Assembly: GCA_038025085.1 (NCBI GenBank)
Contig: CM076147.1
Coordinates: 38,354,766-38,418,765, forward strand
Direction of reading: 5' to 3'
DNA: 64,000 nt
Source of the DNA: Tetragonia tetragonoides
Taxonomy: Eukaryota; Streptophyta; Magnoliopsida; Caryophyllales; Aizoaceae
Shown here: positions 23,732 to 37,400 of the stretch, piece after piece
Layout: the number at the start of each line of letters is the position of its first letter
Numbering within the stretch: position 1 is the stretch's first letter
Program-made: the position numbers and the translations under genes
The notes under the pieces: generated by a model
What the model saw: the letters and a program-made list of their open reading frames with translations, nothing else
Told to the model about the DNA's origin: nothing
Databases searched by the model: none

Positions 23732-26700
23732 ATGAATAAGATAGCTTTTTGGAATGTTAGAGGGGTGGGTAGAAAAGATGTGGGTGAAGAAATTAAACTT
23801 TTTTGTAAGCTTCATCATGTGAACTTGGTTGCCTTAGCAGAAACCAAAGTTCAATATGATCCCTCAGCTTCTCTAGTGCATCATTTTGGCTTTTCTATGT
23901 ATGATAATATTCCATGTGTAGGTTTTTCTGGAGGTATATGGGTCTTTTGGCAGCACAACCTCCTAGATGTCACTGTTTTATTTAAGGAAGTTCGCTTTTT
24001 AGCATTAAAAGTCAAGCGAACTCAATTCCTCTAATTTTCTTGTTGTGATTTTTTGTTATGCCCCTGCTCAATCAGCTCATAAGAATCAATTTTGGAAAGA
24101 CTTAATTCTATATTGCTCTACTCTCACTTATCCTTTTATTTTGATGGGTGATTTGAATGAGATAGGTTCTGCCAATGAGAAATTAGTAGGTACTGTGCCT
24201 CTTTCTTCCAGATATGATAGATTAAATTTTTTTAAGTATTCAGCTAATGTACTTGAAGTTCCATATGCTGGTAGTGCTTATACATGGCGCAAAAAGAAGG
24301 CCGGCACTAATAATGTAATGGAAAGACTTGACAGGGTTCTATCTTCTCCCTCTCTAGCAAATTATCCATTAATGAATGTTACTCATCATGATTTTAGCTC
24401 ATCAGATCATTGTCCAATCACTTTAAGTTTGAATGTACAAAATAATTTTACCCCCTCCCTTTTAAATTCGAAGCAGCTTGGATTGCGCACAAAGACTATG
24501 ATTCTCTAGTACGCAAAGCTTGGAGTACTAGATTTAATGGGTCTAATTTGTATCAGTTGTCTAAAAAACCAAAAACTTGAAATTGCTCTCTAAGAATTGG
24601 GCAAAACTCAAGTTTGGAAACATTATAAGACAACTTAAAGAAGTAGGTCAGATAATCAGTGTTCAAAGCAAGCTTATCTCAGCTCCTGCTAATACAACAT
24701 TAGTGATTGTGCAAGATAATCTAATAAGAAAAAAGGCGAAATTAATCAATTTTAACGGTAATTATTGGCACTAGAGAGCTCGAGAAAAGAACTTGGTTCT
24801 AGGTGACAGAAACACTGCATATTTTCAAACAAAGGCCACGATCCGGAAGAGCAAAAAACGTGTACTAGAATTTGTAAACAAAGATGGTCTCCATTTTATA
24901 GAACCGCTAAGTATCAGGAGTGAAATTACTAAAGAATTCAAGGCTAGATTCTTTAAAGACAATAATTGTCACATCAACATGGAAAATGATCTTCAGGACA
25001 TCTTGTAGGAAATAAATACTGATGATAATAAATATTTAACTAGAATTGTTACGAATGATGAAATAAAGGAAGCAGTCTTTCTTTTAGCTCCGAACAAATC
25101 TCTCGGTCCAGATGACTTTCCGGCTTTTTTTTATCAGACTTATTGGAACATCGTTGGCCCCTCGATAATCCGAGCGGTCAAAGCTTTCTTTTTTTCAGGC
25201 AAAATTCTGAAAGAGATTAATCAAACTTTTATCGCTTTAATTCCTAAGATCGATAACCCTAGTGCAGCGAATCATTTTCGACCTATAAGCCTCTGTTCAA
25301 CGATATATAAAATTATCTCGAGGATATTAACTTCGCGTTTAAAGAATGTTATTGGCAAATTGATCCATCCTTTACAAGGACCTTTTGTATCAGATCGATG
25401 CATTCAGGACAATATTCTTTTAGCTCATGAAGTTTTCCATTCTTTTCGTTATAAACAAGGTAAGAGTGGATGGCTAGGTATTAAGCTTGATATGGAAAAG
25501 GCATACGACAGACTAGATTGGAACTTTATTCTGCAAGTTTTCAAAAAGTTTGGGTTTTGTGATGTCTGGATTGGCTGGATAAAAAAATGTTTAATGACCA
25601 TATCTTTTTCAGTCCTTGTTAACAATGCCCCAGGCTCTGCCTTTATCCCATCCAGGGGGATCAGACAAGCTGACCCTTTATGTCCGTATATTTTTATCCT
25701 TTGTGCGGAAGTCCTTGCGCGTAGACTGCAACGGGAATGTGATGTATCCAAAAAAAGTATTGACATTAAATTGTGTCATGGAGCGGATAAACTACCTTTT
25801 CTAACCTTTGTAGACGATACAATGATTTTTGCAGAAGCTTCTAATCAAAGTTGTCACACTATTAAGACTATTTGGATCAATACTGTAAAATGTCAGGCCA
25901 AAAGATTAATTTTGATAAGTCAGCTTTTCAATGTACAAAGAATATCTCCTGCCATATGATCGAATCCTTCAAAGGCATTCTTTTAATGTCCCACTTAGTT
26001 AAGTTGGACAAATATCTGAGATGTCCTATTATAAATGATCGCGTTAACAGTGAAACTTTTCAAGAGGTGTTGACCCGAACTCAAAACAATCTGGCTAAGT
26101 GGAAAGCCAATTCTCTTTCCTATGCTGGTAGAGCTACTCTTATTCAAGCCAACCTTTCAGCTGTCCCAATCTACACAATGCAGAGTTTTATGTTGCCTTC
26201 CTCTGCTTTACATAAACTTGACAAGATTAACAGAATTTTTTTCTGGAATAAAGACCCAGGTATACCGTCCTCTAATCTGATTGGTTGAGATAAAGTGTGT
26301 AGGCCAAAAAATTTGGGTGGCCTAGGTCTAAAGAAAGCTGAAGCCACTAATAAAGCTATGCAAATGAAATTGATGTGGAAAAATTTGAAAGATCCTGAAA
26401 GTAAATGGGTTAAATTGATAGATCAAAAATATCTGAAAGGTGCGAATATCTTAGAATTTAATCCAGGAAAAAAAAAACTCCTGGCAATGGAAGAACCTCC
26501 TTAAAGTTCGGGACCTTTTCAAAAGTGAATTGCGTTGGCAAGTTGGCAACGGACAGAAAATCAAATTTTGGACTGATTGTCGGGTTTCTCCAGTACCGCT
26601 TCTAGATATGTTTTATGATATTACGTCGCATGATCTTCTCTTCGACTTATCCATTCATGTTAGTGTTTTTATTAATGCAAATGGTCAGTGGAATAGCTCC

Positions 26701-27888
26701 CTTCTTTCAAGGGTAGTCTCTCAGGAAACTATTCTTACTATACAAGGCATATCAATCCCTTACAATGAAGTCCCCGATAAGTTTTATTGGAGTTACTCAG
26801 CAGATGGTGTTTTTTCCTGTAAATCAGCAGCATGGATAGCGCAAGGCATCAAGGATAAAATCAATACAAAATGCAGTTTTAGCTGGATCTGGGATCTGAA
26901 TATCCCACCTAAAGTTAAATTCTTTCTCTGGAAGTTGTGCCTGGATGGTCTTCCTACTAAGAAACGACTGGAACAAAGTAAAATTTTGATACCACAAGAG
27001 TGTGTTTTCTGTAACTACCAGAGTGAAGATAATTTCCACCTTTTCTTTGAGTGCCCATTTTTAAAACAAACAATTAGAGAAGTTGAAATAGTGTGTAATG
27101 TTCAATTATCAAAGGATGTTAATCAGAGCTCCTCCTTCACTGAAAGATTAAATTTCTTAAAAAAGAATCTTCCAAAGACAGAATTTAATCTCCTTATTAT
27201 GACCTGGTGGATGCTCTGGTTTGCGAGAAATAAAGTCGTTTTCAGCAATCTGGTCACCTCTCCCTTTCAGATAGCCATTTCTAGTAAAATTAGTCATCTG
27301 GAATAGAAAAGCCTTTCAGATAAAGAGTTGGGTTTTGATACAAGAGGTATTTTTCCAAAGAAATGTAAGATAAAGGAACCTAGGCAAAATGTCCAATGGA
27401 ATTTGCCAAGACAGAATTATGTTAAACTTAATTTTGATGGGTCAAAGATAAATAACTCACAAGCTGCAGCAGGATTTGTAATTCGTAATGAGAGAGGAGA
27501 AGTCGTTTCTCTAGGAGCAAAGTCATGTGGTACTAGCTTGATACTAATGGCGGAAGCTATAGGACTCCGAGAAGGAGTAAGAATGGCTAGAACTTGCGGC
27601 TATAAAAATATTACCATAGAAGGTGATAATATGGCTGTAATAAAGGCGATTAGAGCAAAATGACACATCCCATGGGAAATAGAGAATGTTCTTATTGACA
27701 CAAAGAAAGATCTTCACTTTCTTGACAGGGTCGAGGTGCTTCACATTTTTAGAGAAGCAAACGCTGTTGCGGATTTCATGGCCCACTTCGGTCACTCCTG
27801 TCCTATTTTATGCTCCTGGTCGTCTTCTTTTGATCGGTCCTTAACCAATTTATTAGAAAGGGACACCTTAGGTTTACCTCCCCGGTAA
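23732..27888 (+). pseudogene. LINE ORF2 (endonuclease, reverse transcriptase, RNase H), broken
   Basis: Order of domains: AP endonuclease from MNKIAFWNVRGVGRK, with ILMGDLNEI and SSSDHCPITLSLN near its end (about 23732..24450); reverse transcriptase with FRPISLCSTIYKIISRIL, GIKLDMEKAYDRL, GIRQADPLCPYIF and FVDD at about 25809 (roughly 25020..25960); a zf-RVT-like block WDLNIPPKVKFFLWKL with ECVFCN; and RNase H with LNFDGSK, AEAIGL, EGDN and REANAVAD (27420..27780). Frameshifts occur near 24028, 24465, 24575, 25890 and 26500. Stops lie at 24772, 25006, 26286, 27304 and 27661. Several stops fit single transitions from Gln or Trp codons. Confidence 0.9.
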
Positions 27889-27925
27889 CCTGGTTGTTTT
27901 GCCTATTCAAAAAAAAAAAAAAAAA

Positions 27926-27943
27926 ATGCATTATGTATTATGG
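27926..27943. repeat. Right target-site duplication of the LINE
   Basis: ATGCATTATGTATTATGG, identical to 20735..20752. Its last two G bases are also the first bases of the terminal repeat of the neighbouring element. Confidence 0.95.
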
Positions 27944-28511
27944 GTATGTTCTTTTTCCCTTATTGGACCTTACCAAATCCGTGAAAATTTGTGGCAAGGC
28001 CTTATCCAATAAGCGGGAATCAGTGACAAGACCTTAATAAATCAGTGAGGAATCAATGGCAGGACCTTATCCAATCAATGAAATTCAGTGGCAAAACCCG
28101 CATTTCTATTCACATAATCAGTGACGGGACCTTATTGAATCAGTGGAAGAACCTTACAAAATCAGTGACAAGACCTTACCGAATCAGTGGAAACAGTGGC
28201 AACACCTTACTGAATTAGTCAGAATCAGTGGCAGGACCTTATCCAATTAGGGAAAATCAGTGACATGACCTTATTCAATAAGTAAAATTCAATGGCAGGA
28301 CCCACATTCTTACTCACAGAATCAAAGGAAGGACCTTACTTAATCAGTGGGAAACAGTAGAAGGACCTTACTGAATCAGTGAAAATCAGTGGCAATACCT
28401 TACCAAATCAGTGGAAATAAGTGATAGAGACCTTACCTAATCTGTAGGAATTAGTAACAAAACACTAATCAATCAGTGAGAATCAGTAAAAAAATTGAAA
28501 AAGAACCTACC
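27942..28511. mobile_element. MITE-like element filled with ~33-bp tandem repeats
   Basis: Terminal sequences GGGTATGTTCTTTTTCCC (left) and, reversed from the right, GGGTAGGTTCTTTTTCAA match each other and resemble the Tourist-like elements at 14391 and 60711. The interior consists of about 15 diverged units built on ACCTTACCGAATCAGTGG and AATCAGTGGCAAGACC. A MITE whose core was expanded by slippage is the simplest reading. Confidence 0.7.
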
Positions 28512-29113
28512 CTACGTTTACCTCATTCCCCATTCCAAATCCATGAATCAGGAATCACTTGACTTGAAAAGATTGTTATTATTATTATAGCTACAAATAC
28601 ACAAAATTTGTGGATACAAGAAGTTGATTAAACAACTTTTATTTCTACATGTAATCAAAAAATTGGTTGTCCAAATATGTGAAGTCCGCCTTTCCCCCTA
28701 CCCCCTCACGGTGTCTCTTCATCAATCATAAGAGTACTACCCAATTACTCAAATGTGTGGGTCTCTTTGCGCCACTCAATCTCTCTCTCATTCATTACTT
28801 GCTTGCTACTAGTAGTAGTACACTAGTACTTCACCAACAAACACTCGTTCACTTGCTCTTGTTACACCATACATATCTCCCCTCTATGACAAAATTAACT
28901 CTCTACAGCTGAAAAACAAAAACCCCTTTGAAAAAAGGCCATTTCTTTCTTTCATTTCATACCCCCCAATTGATTATAAATGACAACAGCTTTGTTTTCA
29001 AGGCTGTTTCTCATCTGGGTAATTGCTAAATGAGCGTTTAATCCATTTTCTGAGGTGGGATTTTGATAAAAAAGAAGAAATTTGACTTTTTAGCTTTCTG
29101 GGTATTTTGAAGA
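28512..29113 (+). promoter_or_regulatory. Upstream and leader region of the SPS gene
   Basis: Includes CT-rich leader sequence at about 28770..28880 and a T-rich stretch before the ATG at 29114. No single TATA box could be chosen. Confidence 0.35.
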
Positions 29114-32100
29114 ATGATGCCAATGACTTGTCAGAATATAGATTTTGGTCGAATGGGGTTTGATTTGATTGCTTGTAGCACATCACCTAATGCATCTTCT
29201 GACCGGTTCACTGCCAAGAGTAATGTAATGGGTGTTAAAAGGAGCTTCAGAAAAGGCTATGGTGCAAAGAAACTGTTTTGCTTTCGGTCTGATAGTGCTA
29301 AGTCTCGGGTGTACTCTACCAAGACCCCTGAGAGTTTAGGTAATGGTAAAAGTTATTTTACTTGTTTGATTCTGAGCAATTAGTGATTGATTTGATTGTT
29401 TAGTTTTTGTATTGGTGTCTGAATCTATATTGTGTAATTTTTTTATTTTCTTTTGTGCTAAAAATCTATATTGTGTATTTGGGGATGAATGTGTTGTGAT
29501 TGACTTGGTTGATTTTGGGTTTTGATTTGATGTAGGGGTTAGTCAAAGTCCATTGCCGGTTTTGGAAGTTAAGAAAGAGTCAAGCAACAGCCTAATCTCA
29601 TTGGCAAGTCTTTTTGAATTGGTTGCTGATGATCTCCAGACTCTGAACAAGAATCTTCAAAATGTAAGCATTTTTGTTTCAAGTCTCATGTTTCTTAGTG
29701 CAATTATGTGTATGTCTCTAACTTAACAATGCAAATGGGGTTAAGAAATAAGCTATCGGTGAAGCATAGTACTCCTGCCAAAAAGATGGTTAAAGTTGAC
29801 TTTTTGTGAAGCTTATTATAAGAAGTTACTATGAATTCCTGTTGGCTGTCTATGATGGCCTTGATTGAGGCATCTATTTTGACTCTTGAGATGCAATGGG
29901 TTGCTTTCTCAACTCCTGTTAGTTATATATGAGGGCCTTTGTGTGATGGTTGGCGTTAACTATAGCTTGTGATCTGTGTAATGACATATTTAGGTAAAGT
30001 TCTTAAATGGTGTCAACAAAATATTTTGGGGGGGAAAAATGAAGTTCCAGAAGTTAATATCACTGCCAAATTTTATTTGTGGCATAGAGGTCCAGAATGC
30101 CCATACTATTAATCTGTTTTGGATGGTTTGATGACCTAAAAAAATGTCTAGTGATATTTCAAAGAATTGTTCGCCTTTTGTTCTTATGTGGGGGATGGTT
30201 GATGGTGGAAAATAGTATGGTTGTTTGATAACTAATGAAGATGCATAGTACTGAGCTGTTGAAGGTTGCAGCTGGTTAGTCATTTTGAAAATGAATGCAC
30301 CTTGTTTCTTGGTTATATCTGGTGATGAACACAGCTATTTGCCTTTAAATGGATGCCTGATGTATGAAACACCTTACTCTTCATAGTGCCATGCATTTGG
30401 TCAACTGCATTTGCTTGATGCTAAAATCAGGTGTGAAAACCTTCAAAAGTGAGTGTTCAAGTATTTGAATTTGACTTTAGGGTTCTAATTACACCACTCT
30501 TCCTTGATACAATAACCAACCATCAACCAATTCATTACAGAAATTCATTTGAATCTGATCACAGGAACTATTCTGTGCGGACAGTTTTCTGATATTCGAT
30601 TTGCAACCATGCCATAAACTGTTTATACCTTTGCATCGTATTTCTCCAAAAAAGTCTTATGAGCTCTCGGGTTTCCCTTAGGTTTCCCCTGCTGATAGTC
30701 AGTTGTGGTCCAGTGGACCAATGGGGCCTTCATTTCTTGGAGGATAATGGCTAAATAGTTCGGTTCTTATGGCTGGATCTTGGCCGGTGTTGACAAACTG
30801 GTATTTTCTGTCATTGATTCGAAAGGATACTGGAACAAATGTCTAAATCCTGTGGCAAAGTTTTCCATTCTTGATGAGGAGGGGCAATGGGGGAGAAGTA
30901 GCAGACATTAGACAGTTCTTTTCAGTGTCTAAGAAGGTTATGGACTTATGGGTGTGTGACTTTGCAATAGCGAATGATTTAGCATACACAGTAGGAAGTA
31001 GAAACTATGAGAGAGCTTATTTTGTTTCAAGATCCAGATAGTCTGTGACAGAGCAGACAAAAATATTTCCAATATATGAAATTTCCTTCAATGTAGAGGA
31101 CACTTTAAAAAGGCAATTGAGGATTCAATTAAAACATTATAAACATGGTATAGCAGTGATTCTTTGGTTGAGATTCAATTTTGGACGTAAATATTCTAGT
31201 GTTTCCCCATCTTTCTGTTCTCTTTATAGAACAAAGCTACATTTAGGAACTCTAGTTCATTGAACCATGGATTAGAGTAGACCTCATCGGCTATTGTATG
31301 ACTGGTAATTGGGTATAAGTCTCTTAAGTACTTATCGGAGGTTCATGGGAACCGGCTCATCACAAAACTTGTGGATATATCCTTTTCACTCCATTCAGTT
31401 ATGCACAAAAAAAGAACTGCATTTTCTTCACTCTGCCTCATAGCTTTCTTCATATTTGCTCTCATACTTGAGTGTATGCTGGCTGTTATTCTGAATAGAT
31501 TATCCATAACAATAACATGCAAACTTTTGGATACAACTCAAGCCCTACTCTGAAATTGGTTTAGCTGTAGATTGTTGGTGCAGAAAACCCAATGTTGATG
31601 TCTGCAGCCGAGCAGATTTTTGGTGCTGGAGGGAAAAGAATGAGACCAGCTTTAGTTTTCCTTGTCTCAAGAGCTACAGCTCAACTAAAAGGACTCAAGT
31701 ATGTTGTTTCTGTCATATCTTTGTATTGTTTCAGTGCACAAAAAGATTGGAATTTCATTTAATATTGTTCTAATCCAGGGAAATTACAACAGAACATCGG
31801 CGTTTGGCAGAAATAATTGAAATGATACACACCGCTAGTCTGATACATGATGATGTAATAGATGAGAGTGACTTGCGAAGAGGTTAGATTTTTCTTTGTT
31901 GGATGGTTTTCTAGAGATCTTCATGTTCCTCTATGTCGTTTGAGATACTTAGAGGCCTTACCTTTCAGTGGTTTATTGATGTTATTGTAAGAAAACTTCT
32001 GTGTACTGTATCATACAAGTCAGATATACTATGAAGTTGTCTCTGGCATAGCTGGAATTGCCATTAATTTTCCTATCTTGTAAAGTGTGTTTGAGGCCAT

Positions 32101-33647
32101 AATTATGAATTTTTATCTGTCATCAGTTGACTTGGCTCTGTATCTGAATTGTCATTGCAGTAGCTCTGAATATGAGCACAAATGCTTTGGCAACTTTTTG
32201 TAGGTTAAATATAATTGGGAAACCAGCAAACATCATGCTTCTCTTATTGCATACTTCAGAATAGACTACATGTGCCTGATTAGTATTTTGGCAGGGCGGT
32301 TGGGGGGTGTTTGGTTGAGAAAGGTGTCTGTGACTGATCTTTGATTCTACGATTACTGAATATAGTTGCTTCATGTTTGAAGGAAGTGAAAACGTAGACT
32401 TGAAATATAGTACTGAGCTCATCCAGAAAATTGGGAAGAATTTTGTTCTTAATGGGTTGATTGAATAGTTGATTACTTGTTCCAGTTTCTTATTTGTCTA
32501 ATAATACTTTGGTTGGCTGCTACTGCTTATGCAGGAAAGGAAACGGTTCATCAAATTTATGGTACAAGGGTAGCTGTACTGGCCGGGGACTTCATGTTTG
32601 CACAGTCATCATGGTACCTTGCAAATCTTGAGAACTTGGAAGTCATAAAGCTTATTAGTCAGGTATATTTGAACTTAATTGTAGTAGCATTTTACTTGAT
32701 GGAGAGCATCACCTGAGATCCGTCCGACTGATCCCAAATCGGTCCCTGACCCCTCCTTCCACTTCCCCAAAAGTATAGAAAGGGGAGGTGGGGGAAAAAG
32801 AAAGAAAAGGAATACAAGATAGTTACCATCTTGTTGTCTAGTTGAGTTCAAATTTCACGTTCTCCATAAAATATTTCTTCATACTATATTAAAAAACCCT
32901 TTATTGAACTTCTATCTGGAATCATTAGCAAAATATCCCTTGTTTGTTAAGATGGTCTGCATTTGATTTTCGATTGAATTAGAGGTGTTGGGATCACCCG
33001 GAGTGATTTCAACAGTGATAGCAAGTTATTCGGGAGTTCTATAAATGTTGAACAAATCCCTTGATTTTAATATGTAATTTTTCTTAGTGTTGTGGCAGGT
33101 TATTAAAGATTTTGCCAGTGGTGAAATAAAGCAAGCATCAAGTCTATTTGATTGTGATGTAAAACTGGAGGACTACTTATTGAAGAGCTACTATAAAACG
33201 GCCTCATTGCTTGCTGCCAGTACAAAAGGAGCAGCCATTTTCAGTGAGGTTGATCGCAATGTCTGCGAGCAAATGTATGAGTACGGCAAGAATCTTGGTC
33301 TATCCTTCCAAGTTGTCGATGACATATTGGATTTTACGCAGTCAGAGGAGCAGCTAGGGAAGCCGGCTGGTGCAGACTTAGCGAAAGGAAATTTGACTGC
33401 TCCAGTGATTTATGCTATAGAGAGAGAGCCAAATTTGAGAGAAATCATTGATTCTGAGTTTTCTGAGACTGGCTCACTGGATGAAGCCATCAACTTAGTT
33501 AAGAGCTGTGGGGGTATCGAGAGAGCTCAAGAATTAGCACAAGAGAAAGCTGATAGTGCCCTGCAGAACCTTCAATGCCTTCCAAATAGTGCTTTTCGGG
33601 TAGCACTTGAGAGAATGGTGTTGTATAACCTTCAAAGGATTGATTAA
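29114..33647 (+). CDS. SPS: Plastid solanesyl diphosphate synthase
   Basis: Long-chain trans-prenyltransferase that adds isopentenyl diphosphate units to make the C45 chain of plastoquinone-9. Exons 29114..29339, 29536..29663, 31571..31698, 31779..31882, 32535..32662 and 33099..33647 give 420 aa in one frame. The N-terminal ~75 residues are basic and Ser-rich, as in a transit peptide. Family signatures: [14 protein letters not shown], first aspartate motif DDVID (185-189) in [28 protein letters not shown], and second aspartate motif DDILD (312-316) in [11 protein letters not shown], then [16 protein letters not shown]. The C-terminus ends [13 protein letters not shown]. Start at the first of two adjacent ATGs (29114, 29117); either is possible. 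Arabidopsis SPS1 (At1g78510) is the closest remembered match; the exact chain length is inferred from family. Confidence 0.95.
29664..31570 (+). other. SPS intron 2
   Basis: A 1.9-kb intron. No repeat element or coding segment was recognised in it. Confidence 0.6.
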
Positions 33648-34481
33648 TTAGCAATTCTACTATCTGCATTTGAGAATTTACTTGGAGCACGGGAAGGACG
33701 AGTGGAGCTGAAACCTTGATTTATGTGACAGCATTACCATCAGTACAATGAGTTGAGCTCAACTGGTGGGTGTATATTCATATACTAGAATGTATTGAGC
33801 TGAGGTCTTAGGGCCTATTTTACAAGTATATTGATTCATGGATATGGACAGTAGAAGCCTCACTGAACTGATCGTTGTATATTAGTTCTCTGTCCATGTT
33901 TTATACTAAGAAATAAAATTACAATCTCATACTTTTATTTCCGGTCAGATTCTATTGGTAATCTTTCCAGGATTTGTTTCTGCATGCTCGTGTATGGTAT
34001 TTACCGGATATTAAAATGCAGAAATGTACTATAACAACGTCGATCACCATAATCTCTAAACTGCTAACTAATGACAATGCCAATCACCATATAGTCTCTA
34101 AAATGCTAACTAATGACAATATCAAGCACAACACTCTAGAAAACTCTTCCATATTATTATTCTTTTGTGTTTGGTGAGATTGAACTCATTATGACTCTTT
34201 GAACCATGGGTACAAATCTCATTAAACGTGGCTAAGAGTCACGACTAAGTGCTCCATTCGAAAGTCGAAACTCGAACTTTAATACGATTACAAGTCACAA
34301 CTTATTTATCCATGGACAGAAACACACATAATTACGAGGGTATTTAAAATGCCCCCGATTAATTTTCTTTTCCTTTCTTCATTACTTTAAGAACTTGTTA
34401 GCGCTTTTGACTCAATCGTGCAAGAGCGCCAGTAAATGACTCAAATCGTCAACACTTGGGTCATCACACAGCAAATAAAAA
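33648..34481. other. Spacer between SPS and IMP1
   Basis: SPS 3' region, then AT-rich DNA with a short direct repeat of CTCTAAA-TGCTAACTAATGACAAT near 34055..34120. No gene seen. Confidence 0.5.
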
Positions 34482-37400
34482 ATGTGGGCAGCGAAGCTAG
34501 CCCAATGGCGGACCCTTGCGAAAGAAGCAACATCACGCACACTCATCGTCGTCAAATTCCTCTGTCTTCTCCATGTCACAGAAAACTACCTCATCTCTCC
34601 CACCATGGTACTCTCTCTCTCTCTCTCTCCTAAGTTTCTTCTGGTACATCAAATATATTTCAATTAAATTAAAGTTGTGAAATTATTTCAGTGGTTTCTG
34701 TTCAACATTTAACAGGTACATGGTGTAAGTATGCTACCAACATTAAACACGAGAGGTGATGTAGTATTAGCAGAGAAAATTTCTCATCGATTTGGAAAAG
34801 TTGGGCTTGGCGACGTCGTTTTGTTAAAGTCCCCACAAAACCCTAGAAAGGTTTTGATGAAAAGGGTTTTGGGTTTGGAGGGTGATGTTGTTTCTGTCAA
34901 TGATGGGCCTTGGCATAGTGGCAATTGGAAGACTTTGGTGGTATGTTTTTTTTGTTGTTTGATTTTACTCCATTTAATTTCTAAGTTTCCTGCCTAATTT
35001 GTAGTTTTTGTTGGATATTTTGTTATGGTGAGTAGTTATATATGCTAATTTTGGTGGTGAGTTTGTTTAATTTTACTACATTGGATTTCCCCTGCCCAGT
35101 TTGTGAATTTGTGTGCTTGGTTTCTTAATTTACATTTTTTTTTGAGGATGATGGAGGTACATGCAATTTAACCATAAGAAAGGTGTATTTTGGTGGGGAG
35201 AGAATGTATACATAGCTCTATATGCAATTGCCTAGCATGTACACATAGCTCTATATGCAATTGCCTAGCCCTAGAAGAAGAATAGGTCCCTCAAGATATT
35301 GATTAGGAAGAACTAAGGAGTTACTCTCGAAATTATCTTTCAATTGCTGAGTTTTGAGTTTCAAGCAGTTGGCTGAAATTGCTTTGTATTATACATTAGT
35401 GTGTGCTTCCCTTTCTAGTTCAAAAGTAAAGAAAACATAAGACAAACAGAGAAATCAAGATAGATAAGTTTTCAGCAAAAGACGGGGTGTCAAGGGGTGT
35501 GAAAAGAGCGACAGAAGGGGACTAAACATTTCTTTGTATGCACCTCCTTGCTGAACAAATGAGGTTTAAGACCAGGGTAAAGATTGCAAGCAGCCAATAG
35601 GGAGCCTCCTTGCAATCTAGTAGTATAAATTAGAGATTAGATAAACAAATGATCAAGGGCTCCTTCAATTATTGATCAAGTGCCAAACATGGGGCTCTTA
35701 GAGGTCTGAGAAACCTGGCATCTTGAGCTAGAATTAAAACAATAATCAAGAGTCAATTTTTTATACTTTTTTGGGCAAACAGTGGTAATCGTGTATAGCA
35801 AAAATAAATTTAAATGTGGTTTTGTTAAAGAAGAAAAGAGGAAACATATGTGGGAAAGTTGATTTAGTTGGGTAGAGAACCAAGGAGGGAGTGAAACTCA
35901 TAGCACATAGCCTTCTTGAGGTTCTATCATTAATTTAACATTTTAATCAGCTATAGGAGGAGTAGCCCACTAGGGTTATATGCTAGAAACTTTTTACCTA
36001 ATTTTCCAATGTGAGGAAACAAACTCTCACTGAACTTCACAGTTCACAAAGCTCCCTTCATGTGTGAGCCCATATACTCCCCCACTGAAGCTGCATTTGT
36101 TATCTTAACATTTGTCCTTTTATTTTGTTGATTATTGCAATTGAATCCTAGTTTGTTATCCTAACATTTGTTGTTCATGACTGCTCCAATAGGTGCCGAA
36201 GGGGCATGTTTGGGTTCAGGGAGACAACATTGTTGCATCGAAAGATTCACGCCATTTTGGGGCAGTTCCTTATGGTCTTATTGAAGGCAAAGCATTTTGT
36301 AGGGTATGTTTATTCATGTATCCGTGTCAGAATGTCACTCTGCTACCCCTCTAGTTAAAGCTATAATTTTACAAGTATTTTTATGATGTAAATTTTTTTA
36401 TTGCTGTGACGTAGCAATTGGGTGGAAAATATTACTTCTCAATGAAAACATGATTGGTTAGTTTATTTCTTTCATTTTGGGGGTAGGGGAGTGCCAACTG
36501 CCAACCAGTGTTAGGCCAAACGCCTCATCGACCTATCCATAGGGCTGTTATTCGCTTCCACAACTCATCTGTCCATAATGGCTCATTTGTTAAATCCTCT
36601 TGCACTGTACATATCATCATATGTATGGACAAGCTACATGCCTACATAGCATTTGTAATGATTGTGAAACCAGAGTATTTGTCATAAACTTGCAAGAGGA
36701 GGAGAGAGCCTTTCTTTGAGATGGACGATGGTGACAGATGATTTTGTCGAGATAGAACCCATCTGAATTCTTCCTAACATGAAGGCAAAGTTACAACTTG
36801 AATGACTTATCGCTACCAACCTTCTGTTGGGCATAAGATAGAGTGTGATGTTGATTTAAGGTGGTATAAAGTGATTTAAAATCGTGGTATGTTATGTGAT
36901 AGGGTTACTTAGCCTTTTTGTAGGCGAAGTCTGCAGGTAGTTTTTGAGTTTTCAGAGATATATTGTCGCGCAAATTATGCAACACTGGCGCTGTTTTATA
37001 CTTAGATTCTTGATGAAGGACTCGTTGTCCTCTTAGGCTGTACTTTGAGATTTCACTAATATTTCTTCTTATCCAAAATGTGATTTAAAGTTGTGAGCCA
37101 TACTGTTATCACATAAATATTACTTACCAGTTATCACCCGCTGTACAGTAGCAAAAGCATGCAGTGGATGCACACAATACTTTGTGTGTGGAGAACTGTG
37201 GAGATCTCGTTGTTTGTTCAAGGATCTAATAAAAAATAAATATGGTTTGCCTTTTTTCTCTTCCTTAACTGTAATGTAGACAAGTGATGCTGAGTATTAA
37301 TATCTCCCTGCCCTCAGAACCAAAGAAAAAAGGGTGCTTTCGATAAGTTGTCTTGAAATAATTCTCCTCGAAGCTCTACTTGGGAAATATATTCAGGAAC

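Larger units (their letters stand above)
20753..27925 (+). mobile_element. Full-length but decayed L1-type LINE with RNase H domain
   Basis: Non-LTR retrotransposon of 7.17 kb, bounded by an exact 18-bp target duplication and ending in a run of about 17 A residues (27909..27925). Layout: a 5' leader of ~1.16 kb, ORF1 (21912..~23682), ORF2 (23732..27888) and a very short 3' tail. ORF2 carries AP endonuclease, reverse transcriptase, a zinc-finger-like segment and a C-terminal RNase H. Both ORFs have stops and frameshifts, so it is no longer autonomous. Intact ends and readable frames indicate a moderately recent insertion. It sits between the X8 and SPS genes and inserted at the edge of another repeat. 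Confidence 0.95.
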
